Positions 44,499 to 52,628 of a stretch of DNA of 64,000 nucleotides are shown in pieces. A program made the translations under genes and the position numbers. This DNA comes from Proteobacteria bacterium 005FR1. GTDB taxonomy: Bacteria > Pseudomonadota > Gammaproteobacteria > Pseudomonadales > Cellvibrionaceae. The notes beneath the pieces were generated by a model. The model was given only the letters and a program-made list of their open reading frames with translations. It was not told the DNA's origin and searched no databases. The DNA lies in NCBI GenBank assembly GCA_026192395.1, contig WACF01000001.1, positions 1-64,000 on the forward strand, read 5' to 3'. The stretch's first letter is position 1, and each line of letters opens with the position of its first letter.

Positions 44499-45737
44499 AT
44501 GGCGCACAATAGTCAATCCAAACCAAGCTCGCCATTCAGCCCCTTGCAGATCGGACCGCTGACTCTTCGCAATCGGGTCATCAAGGCCGCCACCAATGAA
44601 GGTATGGCCAAGGGTGGCGTGCCGTCGAAGCAACTGGTGAAGTTCCATGAGTCCATGGCGGCCGGCGGAGTCGGCCTGACTACCGTGGCTTACTGCGCGG
44701 TGAGCATGGACGGACGAACGTTTGTGGATCAGGCTGTTCTCGACGAGAAAACGGTGCCTCTACTCAAGGCGGTAACGGATGCCGTACACCAGGAGGGAGG
44801 TGCCGTCTCGGCCCAGATCACCCATGGGGGCTGTTTCACCTTCCTTCCTGAGCTGTCCACCAAGTACCCAAAGTCGGCTAGCGGTGGTTTCAACAAAGTG
44901 GGGGTGATGAGCGGCCGCTTCTTCAAGACACAAATGACCGAAGAAGATATGGAAAGAGTGGCCGGGGAGTTCGAGCGAGGCGCGAAGCTGGCCCGGGAAG
45001 CCGGATTCGACGCGGTGGAACTTCACATGGGGCACGGCTATTTGCTCAGCCAGTTCATCTCGCCGTTATACAACAAGCGCAAAGACCAATATGGCGGTTC
45101 AATCGAGAACCGCGTCCGTTTCCCTCGCCAGGTGCTGCGCCGTGTGCTCGACGCGGTGGGCAAGGATATGGCGGTGATCTGCAAATTCAGCATCACTGAA
45201 GGTGTCAAGGGCGGTCACACGGCAGAGGATGCTGCCGAGATTGCACGGCTGTTGGAAAAAGAAGGTGCTCATCTGCTCGTGCTGAGTGCTGGTATGAATG
45301 TGGAATCGATCACAACGATGTTTGGTTCGTCTTTTCCCAAGGAGAACCGGGCGAACGTATCGAACCCCATCGTCAAATTGGGCATGTTCATCCAGGGGCT
45401 GACGGAAAAGCCAATCGAGTTCAAGGAAATGTACTTGCTGGAGCACGCCCGCAAGATCCGGGCGGCGGTCAACATGCCATTAGCTTATCTGGGCGGCGTG
45501 AAATCCGCAGACAGTATCGAGCGAGCTATGGCCGAAGGTTTCGATGCGGTGGCTATCGGGCGGGCTCTGATATTCGATCCGAATATGGTCAATGAGATGC
45601 AAAAAGGTGCTGTCAGAGAATCCGGCTGCACGTCCTGCAACCGCTGCGTATCCATGATGTACACCCCAGGCGGTACCTCGTGTGTGCTGGGCCAGCCGGG
45701 CGATGCAAAACTCAACTCCACTCCCGCCAACGCCTGA
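44499..45737 (+). CDS. OYE/2,4-dienoyl-CoA-reductase-like flavoprotein
   Basis: 412 aa. An OYE barrel (LRNRVIKAATNEGMAKGG, QITHGGC, ELHMGHGYLLSQFISP, DQYGGSIENRVRF) followed by the four-cysteine motif C-x2-C-x3-C-x11-C (CTSCNRCVSMMY...TSC), which in dienoyl-CoA reductases holds a [4Fe-4S] cluster. The C-terminal FAD/NAD domain of the full-length family (about 670 aa) is absent, as in several steroid-cluster flavoproteins. Probable role: reduction of a ring or side-chain double bond. 52 bp after fadE29, likely same operon. Confidence 0.83.
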   Translation: MAHNSQSKPSSPFSPLQIGPLTLRNRVIKAATNEGMAKGGVPSKQLVKFHESMAAGGVGLTTVAYCAVSMDGRTFVDQAVLDEKTVPLLKAVTDAVHQEGGAVSAQITHGGCFTFLPELSTKYPKSASGGFNKVGVMSGRFFKTQMTEEDMERVAGEFERGAKLAREAGFDAVELHMGHGYLLSQFISPLYNKRKDQYGGSIENRVRFPRQVLRRVLDAVGKDMAVICKFSITEGVKGGHTAEDAAEIARLLEKEGAHLLVLSAGMNVESITTMFGSSFPKENRANVSNPIVKLGMFIQGLTEKPIEFKEMYLLEHARKIRAAVNMPLAYLGGVKSADSIERAMAEGFDAVAIGRALIFDPNMVNEMQKGAVRESGCTSCNRCVSMMYTPGGTSCVLGQPGDAKLNSTPANA

Positions 45738-45789
45738 CAATCGTCGTCGCTCCCCATTCCTGGGGGGCGATCGTCCGGCTTCCCCCTCA

Positions 45790-45805
45790 TCGTTCATTTA
45801 GAGTA
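45790..45805. promoter_or_regulatory. steroid-regulon palindrome (weak) before the second KstD-like gene
   Basis: TCGTTC-ATTT-AGAGTA, preceded by CA; two departures from the consensus, one in each half. 58 bp upstream of the ATG at 45863. Confidence 0.5.
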
Positions 45806-45862
45806 TGTCCGTCACCCGTGCGACGATTAGTATCGGGAGTAGTCGATCTGTCGGAGTACGCT

Positions 45863-47359
45863 ATGACTATCACCTATGGACCCGACCGGCCCTGTCCGGT
45901 TGAAGAAGTACCCCAGTGGGACATCGAGACCGATGTGGCCGTCGTGGGCTTTGGCGCGGCGGGCAGTTGCGCGGCCATTGAGGCTCGCAGTTCCGGTGCA
46001 AAAGTGGACATCTTTGAATTGTCTTCCGCGGCCGGCGGCAGTGCGGCATTATCCGGCGGAGAGGTGTACGTGGGAGGTCAGGGTGGTACCGACGTCCAAC
46101 GCTCCAATGGCTTCAAGGACGAGACCGAAGATTTTCACACTTATCTGCTCATGTGCGGTGGCCCGATAGCGGATGCAGAACGGGTCCGGATCTACGCCGA
46201 GCGCGGCGTTGAACATTTTGACTGGCTTCGCGATCAGGGCGTCCCTTTCAAGGGTAGCTATCTGCCGGGCAAGCTGATTGAACCGACTACGGATGACACA
46301 CTGGTCTGGAGCGGCAATGAGCAGGCTTGGCCCTTCGTAGAAAAAGCGAAACCGGCACCGCGGGGCCACACGGTCCAATTTGTAGGTTGGGGTGGCGGTC
46401 AGGAGCTCATGAGCAAGCTCAGCGAACGGGCGCTGTCGATGGGCGCCCGGGCCCACTTTGATTGTCGCGCTGTGGCCCTCATTACCGAGCGCAAAGGCCA
46501 AGTGGCCGGTGTGGTGGTCAAGATGGGCGGCAAGCAAGCCTTTGTCCGAGCTCGGGGTGGCGTTGTTCTCTGTGCAGGTGGATTCATCGGTAATGCCGAC
46601 ATGGTGAACGAGTTTGTGCCTGAGGCTGGCCGCTGCGATCACCAGGTCACTGGCGGAAACGATAACGGATCCGGTATTCGCATGGGCATCAGTGTAGGCG
46701 CTGCGACGCTCAACATGCAGGAGTTTTTCGCCACCATCCCTTTCTACCCGCCCGAGTCACTCGTGAAGGGCATTTTTGTGAACAACCGAGGGCAGCGCTT
46801 TATCAATGAAGACGTCTACCATGGGCGCGTAGCGCATTACGTGCTGCGGCAGCCCGACAGGCAGGCATGGTTGCTGGTGGACAACAAGGCATTTGCCCGC
46901 CCCATGCTGCAACAAGACGTCACTATCGCCGCTATTGGGGAGAGCTGGGAGGAGGTGGCCCGGGAACTCGGGCTTCCGGTCGGGGCCCTGGAGCATACGG
47001 TGGAGCGCTACAACCAGCAGGCCGAAGCGGGCGAGGACCCGGATTTCCACAAGGGGCCCAGTTGGCTCTATCCGCTTGTGGAGCCTCCTTTCGCCGCGAT
47101 CAGTTATTGCCCGGCGGACATTCAAACCCACGCCTTCACTCTGGGTGGCTTGTCCACGCGGCCCTCCGGCGAAGTGCTGGATGCAGATGAGAAGCCGACC
47201 CCCGGTCTCTACGCAGCAGGCCGCACTGCCTGCGGACTGCCCCGCTGGGGCGAAGGATATAGCTCGGGATTATCCCTGGGCGATTCCACCTTCTTCGGTC
47301 GACAGGCTGGAAAGAGCGCAGCCGTACGCCGAAGCGTGGTCGGAGCCGGTGAACGATAG
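45863..47359 (+). CDS. KstD-like FAD dehydrogenase, candidate 3-ketosteroid Delta4-dehydrogenase
   Basis: 498 aa FAD_binding_2 protein: TDVAVVGFGAAGSCAAIEA, GGSAALSGGEVYVGGQGG, RARGGVVLCAGGFIGN, and the C-terminal GLYAAGRTACGLPRWGEGYS. It is shorter than KstD at 33649 and differs throughout, closer to what I recall of the 3-ketosteroid Delta4-(5alpha)-dehydrogenase (Kst4D) group. A Delta4-dehydrogenase is needed to bring A/B-saturated steroids, including 5beta bile acids, to the Delta4-3-keto stage. Start at 45863; the longer frame to 45680 overlaps the preceding gene. First gene of a run ending with the ligase at 51437. Confidence 0.8.
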   Translation: MTITYGPDRPCPVEEVPQWDIETDVAVVGFGAAGSCAAIEARSSGAKVDIFELSSAAGGSAALSGGEVYVGGQGGTDVQRSNGFKDETEDFHTYLLMCGGPIADAERVRIYAERGVEHFDWLRDQGVPFKGSYLPGKLIEPTTDDTLVWSGNEQAWPFVEKAKPAPRGHTVQFVGWGGGQELMSKLSERALSMGARAHFDCRAVALITERKGQVAGVVVKMGGKQAFVRARGGVVLCAGGFIGNADMVNEFVPEAGRCDHQVTGGNDNGSGIRMGISVGAATLNMQEFFATIPFYPPESLVKGIFVNNRGQRFINEDVYHGRVAHYVLRQPDRQAWLLVDNKAFARPMLQQDVTIAAIGESWEEVARELGLPVGALEHTVERYNQQAEAGEDPDFHKGPSWLYPLVEPPFAAISYCPADIQTHAFTLGGLSTRPSGEVLDADEKPTPGLYAAGRTACGLPRWGEGYSSGLSLGDSTFFGRQAGKSAAVRRSVVGAGER

Positions 47360-47406
47360 CAGCTGTTCGTACCGCGAACGTCCAACTTTATTAATCAGGA
47401 ACGTCC

Positions 47407-48597
47407 ATGACCGATATTGAACAATTCCGTCTGCAGACCCGGGAGTGGCTTGAAGCCAACTGCCCGACGTCCATGCGTACCCCCATGCCGATTGATGAGA
47501 TGGTTTGGGGTGGTCGCAACCTGAGCTTCGTGTCCGAAGATCAGCGGCTTTGGTTCGAGCGCATGAGAGACAAGGGCTGGTTCGTTCCGGACTGGCCCGT
47601 TGGATACGGTGGCGGAGGGCTGGACCCGCAGCGACTGGCGGTGCTGGAAAGTGAGATGCGTCGGCTTCGATGCCGCCCACCCCAGATCAATCTGGGAATT
47701 TGGATGCTCGGTCCGGTACTGCTCGAGTTCGGCACTGAGGAGCAAAAACGCGAACTGTTGCCGCCGATGGCTCGTGGTGAAATCCGCTGGTGCCAAGGCT
47801 TTTCCGAGCCCAATGCCGGCTCCGATCTGGCCAGCCTTCAAACCAGTGCTCGGGAAGACGGCGATGCATTCATCATCAATGGAACAAAAATCTGGACATC
47901 CTACGGCAACATGTCCGACTGGATGTATGCGCTGGTGCGAACCGGCCCGAAAGAACCAAAGCACGCGGGTATCAGCCTTATTGTGCTGGACATGAATTCA
48001 GCCGGCGTAAACGTTGAGCCCATCGATCTTATCAGCGGAAAATCCAGCTTCTGCCAAGTTTTTTTCGATGACGTTCGCGTTCCCAAGCGGCAGCTCATCG
48101 GCGAATTGAACGGTGGCTGGCCCTTGGCCAAGGCTCTGTTGCAGCACGAGCGCCGGGCCATGTCCAAATTCAGCGAAATCAGCCTACCGACGCATTTCGA
48201 CTTGCTGGAATATCTGCGCCGATACCTTCCAGACGCCAGTTCACCTGGAGAAATTGCTCTGCAGCAGCGTGCCGTGTCCTGCCTTATGGAAGAGCACGCT
48301 TTTCGTCTCACCCATCGGCGTATCAACGAAACAATGCGGGCGCGGCAGGATGCGTCCGGTCTGATGGCCATCTCCAAGCTGGTTCACAGTGAGCAGGAGC
48401 GGGATAAATTCGAGGTTTTGCTGGACGTGATGGGCCAGCGTGCTTTGGGGTGGAGTGGAGACGGATTCAGCGAGAGAGAACTGGCTTTAACCAATACTTG
48501 GCTCAATAGCTTTGCTCAGACCATTGCCGGAGGGTCTTCCGAAGTGCAGCTAAATGTTATCGCCAAGCGGGTGCTTGGCCTACCCGAGGCTAAGTGA
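47407..48597 (+). CDS. acyl-CoA dehydrogenase
   Basis: 396 aa. ACAD signatures CQGFSEPNAGSDLASLQ, GTKIWTSYGNMSDW, FFDDVRVPKRQLIGE and GGSSEVQLNVIAKRVLGLP. It belongs to the FadE30-like group by the first two motifs and length. It is followed ten bases later by a second, divergent ACAD (48608), so the two may form an alpha2beta2 enzyme like FadE28-FadE29, here for the first side-chain cycle or a C/D-ring acid. AGGAACGTCC precedes the ATG. Confidence 0.85.
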   Translation: MTDIEQFRLQTREWLEANCPTSMRTPMPIDEMVWGGRNLSFVSEDQRLWFERMRDKGWFVPDWPVGYGGGGLDPQRLAVLESEMRRLRCRPPQINLGIWMLGPVLLEFGTEEQKRELLPPMARGEIRWCQGFSEPNAGSDLASLQTSAREDGDAFIINGTKIWTSYGNMSDWMYALVRTGPKEPKHAGISLIVLDMNSAGVNVEPIDLISGKSSFCQVFFDDVRVPKRQLIGELNGGWPLAKALLQHERRAMSKFSEISLPTHFDLLEYLRRYLPDASSPGEIALQQRAVSCLMEEHAFRLTHRRINETMRARQDASGLMAISKLVHSEQERDKFEVLLDVMGQRALGWSGDGFSERELALTNTWLNSFAQTIAGGSSEVQLNVIAKRVLGLPEAK

Positions 48598-48607
48598 GGA
48601 GTTTGCA

Positions 48608-49735
48608 ATGGGCTTGATATACAACGAAGAGCAGCAACAACTGCAGGATAGCGCCCGAGAGTTTCTGGCCGCCCGCTCTCCGGTTGCGGAGCAGCGCAGG
48701 TTGCGCGACGAGGCAGTGCCGGAAGGTTTCAGCTTGGGTATCTGGAAGGAGATGCTGGAGCTGGGCTGGGGTGGAATAGCCGCCCCGGAACAATACGGCG
48801 GACTGGAATTCGGTTTTCAGGGGTTCGGCCCGGTATTCGAGGAAATCGGTCGACACTTGAGCTCCGCACCTTTGTTGTCGAGCGTGGTCCTGTCGGCTTC
48901 TTTGCTGGAGTCTATGGGCAGCGAACAACAGCGGGAGAAACTTATTCCTGAGTTGATCAATGGGCAGCGTCGCCTCGCTCTGGCTCTCGACGAAGACTGT
49001 CGATTCAGGCCAGAGCGCGTGGGTTTGAAAGCACGGAAAGATGGCGACTATTATGTTTTGGATGGAAAGAAAACTTGGGTCGTCGACGGCTTCGGTGCCG
49101 ACGGCTGGCTCACTGTTGCACGCCTGGAAGACGAGTCGCTTGCGATCTTCCTGGTGGACGCGACGGTAGAAAGGGTGCAGGTGGATCATCTAAACTTGGT
49201 AGATTCGCGCAATCACGCGGCCCTCACCTTCGATGAGGTACGCCTGCCCGCAGAGGCGAAGCTGCCCGGCAAGGACGCGTTACTTGCACTTGAGACCGTA
49301 CTCGACCGGGGCACTGCCTGCCTGGCAGCAGAATTACTCGGCATGTCGGAAAGCCTTTTCGAGAGGACAGTCGACTACCTGAAAACACGGGTTCAGTTCG
49401 GCGTGCCGATCGGCAGCTTTCAAGCCTTGCAGCATCGCGCCGCCCGGCTCTACGTGGACTTGCAACTGGCCCGCAGCGCAGTATTGGCGGCATTTGAATG
49501 TCTGAACGATCCGGAAGCTTCGGCGACGGAGCGCTCGTCCCTGGTCAGCCTCGCCAAATGGAAGGCGGGTGAGATGGCTCACCGGGTTAGTAACGAGGCC
49601 GTGCAAATGCACGGTGGTATCGGAGTGACCGACGAGTTGGATGTGGGCCTTTACCTGAAACGCATCCGGGTCGTGCAAGTCCAGCTCGGTGATAGTGATT
49701 ATCACTGCGAACGATACGCGGCGACTTTGCGGTGA
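48608..49735 (+). CDS. acyl-CoA dehydrogenase, FadE28-type partner subunit
   Basis: 375 aa. MGLIYNEEQQQLQDSAREFL start, AAPEQYGGLEFG, a degenerate middle (LALDEDCRFRPERVG instead of the canonical E-P-x-A-G-S-D), VDYLKTRVQFGVPIGSFQALQ, and MHGGIGVTDELDVGLYLKRI. The missing E-P-x-A-G-S-D loop resembles FadE28-type subunits, supporting a heterotetramer with the upstream ACAD. ATG at 48608 with GAGGAGTTTGC upstream. Confidence 0.83.
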   Translation: MGLIYNEEQQQLQDSAREFLAARSPVAEQRRLRDEAVPEGFSLGIWKEMLELGWGGIAAPEQYGGLEFGFQGFGPVFEEIGRHLSSAPLLSSVVLSASLLESMGSEQQREKLIPELINGQRRLALALDEDCRFRPERVGLKARKDGDYYVLDGKKTWVVDGFGADGWLTVARLEDESLAIFLVDATVERVQVDHLNLVDSRNHAALTFDEVRLPAEAKLPGKDALLALETVLDRGTACLAAELLGMSESLFERTVDYLKTRVQFGVPIGSFQALQHRAARLYVDLQLARSAVLAAFECLNDPEASATERSSLVSLAKWKAGEMAHRVSNEAVQMHGGIGVTDELDVGLYLKRIRVVQVQLGDSDYHCERYAATLR

Positions 49736-49763
49736 CCGCATCAGACAGCTTTGAGGAATCTAC

Positions 49764-51437
49764 GTGAGTGACATCATCCAACAATGGCGATCATCCTGGC
49801 ACCAGCTGCTTTCGCCGGGGTCACCTTTCGAATTGCGAAGTGGCGAACAAGGCGAAAAGGAATTCACGCAGGCCCCCGCGGACCTGATCGAAGCGATACA
49901 GGCAGGGCGGAGACATGGACAAATGCCATTTTTGCTTTGGCAGGACCAGAGCTACACGTTTGAAGAGTTCTTCCAGGTGGCGGATCAGCTCACCGCCGCG
50001 CTTCAGCAGGTGGTGAAGGTGCAGGCGGGTCAACGGGTGGCTATCGCCATGCGCAATCGTCCGGAATGGATGATCGCTTTTGTTGCTGCAGTTCAGGCCG
50101 GCGCGATTCCCGTGCCGCTGAATAGCTGGGGAACGGAGGAGGAACTCTTGTATGCGCTGAACGATGCGCAGGCGAGCGTTCTGGTCTGTGACCTACAGCG
50201 TCTGAACAGCGTGGCGGCGCGGGCGTCGGCGGAGCTGAAGACCATTGTAGTCGACGCAGCTGATCCGCGAGCCGATTATCATTGGGAGTCGCTTCTCAAA
50301 GCAGCCCTGCGACCGATGCAGTTGGCGGCAGTGAATCCGGACGATCCGGCGTTGCTATTGTATACCTCCGGAACAAGCAGCCGTGCCAAGGGGGTGTTGT
50401 CATCCCACCGTGCGGTTGCCCAAGCGCTCTATTCGCTCGAGTTCCAAGGCGCTTTCGCGTTTATGACGTCGCCCGCACGTATAAAGCCAATTCTGGATTC
50501 CGGACTTCAGCCTACCGCGTTACTGGCTTTCCCTCTATTCCACGTCAGTGGCTTGCATTCCCAGTTTCTGAATGCGCTTCGCAGCGGCCGCCGCATGGTG
50601 GTACTTTACAAGTGGGATGTGGATCAGGCGCTGAACTATATCGAAGAGGAGCGTTGTACTCAGTTCAATGGCGCGCCGGTGATGTTGCAGCAACTTCTGA
50701 ATCACCCCAGGTTTAACACCGGGGCCACCGATACGCTCTTCTCGCTCGGTATTGGAGGTGGCGCCGCTTCCCGAGCGATTCTTGAGAAACTGCTGGAGTT
50801 AAAGCCTATGGCCATGGCCGGCAGCGGCTACGGAATGACAGAAAGCAACGGAATCGGTGCAGCCCATTCAGGCGAGCAGTTCATCCGGTTTCCCAGCTCT
50901 GCCGGTTGGCCGCTGCCTCTAGTTGACATGGTGGTGGGGGAGAGTCCGGACCAGCACATGGCGCCGAACGAAGCAGGGCCGATCTGGATCCGTTCGCCGG
51001 CGGTAATGCAACGATATTGGAACCGTCCGGAAGAGACCGCCGAGACTCTGGTCGACGGATGGCTTTACACCGGCGACATAGGTTATCTGGATAACGATGG
51101 AATGGTCTACATCACTGATCGTATTAAGGACATCGTCATTCGCGGTGGCGAAAATATCTCCGCTCTGGAAGTGGAGCACTGCGCTGGTGAACACCCGGAA
51201 GTGGCGGAGGCGGCGGTCTTTGCCGTTCCCGATGAGCAGCTTGGGGAAGCGGTAGGTATGGTCGCGCGAATCACAGGCAGCGGCATTAGTCCCGAGCAGT
51301 TGAGGGAGTACATGGGAAAACGTCTGGCTGCCTACAAGCTACCCACATCCATTTGGTTCACCACAAAGGCACTGCCTCGCAATGCAACGGGCAAGCTGCA
51401 GAAGCGGGAAATCAAGACGCAGTTTGCCAATCTCTAG
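49764..51437 (+). CDS. AMP-forming acyl-CoA ligase
   Basis: 557 aa: LLLYTSGTSSRAKGVLSSHR (P-loop), GYGMTESNGIG, GWLYTGDIGYLDND, YITDRIKDIVIRGGENIS, and the C-terminal catalytic Lys in RNATGKLQKREI. It has an N-terminal extension of about 40 residues before the usual domain start. Together with the two ACADs it would activate and dehydrogenate a steroid side-chain carboxylate (for example the C24 acid of bile acids) or a ring fragment. GTG start at 49764 behind TGAGGAATC. Confidence 0.83.
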   Translation: MSDIIQQWRSSWHQLLSPGSPFELRSGEQGEKEFTQAPADLIEAIQAGRRHGQMPFLLWQDQSYTFEEFFQVADQLTAALQQVVKVQAGQRVAIAMRNRPEWMIAFVAAVQAGAIPVPLNSWGTEEELLYALNDAQASVLVCDLQRLNSVAARASAELKTIVVDAADPRADYHWESLLKAALRPMQLAAVNPDDPALLLYTSGTSSRAKGVLSSHRAVAQALYSLEFQGAFAFMTSPARIKPILDSGLQPTALLAFPLFHVSGLHSQFLNALRSGRRMVVLYKWDVDQALNYIEEERCTQFNGAPVMLQQLLNHPRFNTGATDTLFSLGIGGGAASRAILEKLLELKPMAMAGSGYGMTESNGIGAAHSGEQFIRFPSSAGWPLPLVDMVVGESPDQHMAPNEAGPIWIRSPAVMQRYWNRPEETAETLVDGWLYTGDIGYLDNDGMVYITDRIKDIVIRGGENISALEVEHCAGEHPEVAEAAVFAVPDEQLGEAVGMVARITGSGISPEQLREYMGKRLAAYKLPTSIWFTTKALPRNATGKLQKREIKTQFANL

Positions 51438-51473
51438 CGAGCGGCCGTTTGGGGCCGACCGCTTGCAGGTGCC

Positions 51474-51499
51474 CAGTGCAGTCCGGTGGGACTGCACTG
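51474..51499. terminator. perfect 11-bp hairpin between convergent genes
   Basis: CAGTGCAGTCC (51474-51484) and GGACTGCACTG (51489-51499) pair over 11 bp with a GGTG loop. There is no T tract. Its place between the ligase and hsaD stops suggests a bidirectional terminator or transcript-end stabiliser. Confidence 0.5.
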
Positions 51500-51505
51500 A
51501 CCAAC

Positions 51506-52345
51506 TCAGCACTCTTCCAAGAATTCCAGGCACTGCCGGTTGAATAACGCTTCGTGTTCCACCTGCACCCAGTGTCCGCAGCGATTGAGTAGGGTGAATC
51601 GGGCGTTCTTCGCATGATCCAGGACCTTGAAAGTCCCGCTGGGAGGATTGAACTTATCGTTGGCTCCCCAGAAGCCCAGTATCGGACAGACAAGCTCGGC
51701 CAAGCGCTCGGTCATGTTCGGGACCATCATGGTGGAGAAAAGGTTTGCCGGCTGGGTTACGGCTACTGCGACACGCTCTTCCAGTAGCTTGTCCTGCAAC
51801 TGACTGCTGTCAAACAGCTGAAGGCTCATCACCTTTCGCATTTTCTCGATGTTCATCGGACCTGCGCCATATTCCTCCACCATCCGCTTGATGCCTTCCA
51901 TTTGGAAGTAGGTCTCGCGCTCCTCCACGCCGCCCGGAGCCATCAGGATCAGCTTTTCGACCTTTTCCGGATGTGTGAGCGCCGTACCGAGCGCGATAGC
52001 CCCACCCAGGGAGTTGCCCAGCAGCGTGCAACGTTCGACGCCGATGGCGTCCAGCAGCAGGACGAGATTGCTGACGAAAAAATCCAGATTGTACTGAGCG
52101 TCTGCCGGCTTATCGGACCGACCAAAGCCCGGCAGGTCGACCACGATGTTGCGAAAGCCGGCCTTCTCGAAAACCGGGTAGTTGCCTTTGAAATTGCTGT
52201 GCCCGCTGGCCCCTGGCCCGCTGCCGTGGAGCCATACCACGACAGGGCCCTCGCCCGCGTCAAGATAATGAAGATTCAGCCCGTTCAACAGTTCGGCATA
52301 GTGTCCGATGGGCAGGGGGAAATCATCGTGCTTTGGGTCGCTCAT
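51506..52345 (-). CDS. hsaD: meta-cleavage product hydrolase HsaD (4,9-DSHA hydrolase)
   Basis: 279 aa alpha/beta hydrolase of the MhpC/BphD group. Oxyanion region WLHGSGPGASGHSN, nucleophile Ser112 in LLGNSLGGAIALG, Asp230 in WGANDKFNP, His258 in NRCGHWVQVEH. It hydrolyses the extradiol ring-cleavage product of HsaC into a dienoate and the C/D-ring acid. ATG at 52345 (GCAGGAATTTCC upstream). A single leftward gene separated from the other hsa genes, with an operator about 116 bp upstream. Confidence 0.92.
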   Translation of the reverse strand: MSDPKHDDFPLPIGHYAELLNGLNLHYLDAGEGPVVVWLHGSGPGASGHSNFKGNYPVFEKAGFRNIVVDLPGFGRSDKPADAQYNLDFFVSNLVLLLDAIGVERCTLLGNSLGGAIALGTALTHPEKVEKLILMAPGGVEERETYFQMEGIKRMVEEYGAGPMNIEKMRKVMSLQLFDSSQLQDKLLEERVAVAVTQPANLFSTMMVPNMTERLAELVCPILGFWGANDKFNPPSGTFKVLDHAKNARFTLLNRCGHWVQVEHEALFNRQCLEFLEEC

Positions 52346-52460
52346 GGAAATTCCTGCTTTTTGCTTTGAGAATAGCCGACCGGGCACCATGCCGAAACGG
52401 TCAGACCTTGTGAGGTTTTTTCACTCCGCTCCATGATTCCGCTGACGCCTCCGCGCATCA

Positions 52461-52476
52461 TCGTCCATTCAGACCA
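52461..52476. promoter_or_regulatory. steroid-regulon palindrome, hsaD side
   Basis: TCGTCC-ATTC-AGACCA, preceded by CA; one departure (C for K). First of two sites in this divergent promoter. Confidence 0.7.
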
Positions 52477-52501
52477 TCTGGTCCGCTGAGGCATTTCCCG
52501 T

Positions 52502-52517
52502 TAGTCCCAATGGACGA
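52502..52517. promoter_or_regulatory. steroid-regulon palindrome, ligase side
   Basis: TAGTCC-CAAT-GGACGA followed by TG; perfect fit. 112 bp upstream of the GTG at 52629 and 41 bp from the neighbouring site. Confidence 0.75.
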
Positions 52518-52628
52518 TGATGTTTCCCGGGCTGGAGTTTAACGTTCCTCCGGCTGAATCGCTCTGATGAAGCGGTGTTCAGGCTTGGTGTTCGAGGCGC
52601 GCGAGCGCTAGCCAGCAAAGGAGCAGAC

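Noticed and set aside
45841-45862. Second operator-like sequence TCGATC-TGTC-GGAGTA just before the KstD-like gene
   Set aside because: Three departures from the consensus and overlap with the ribosome-binding region; could be chance.
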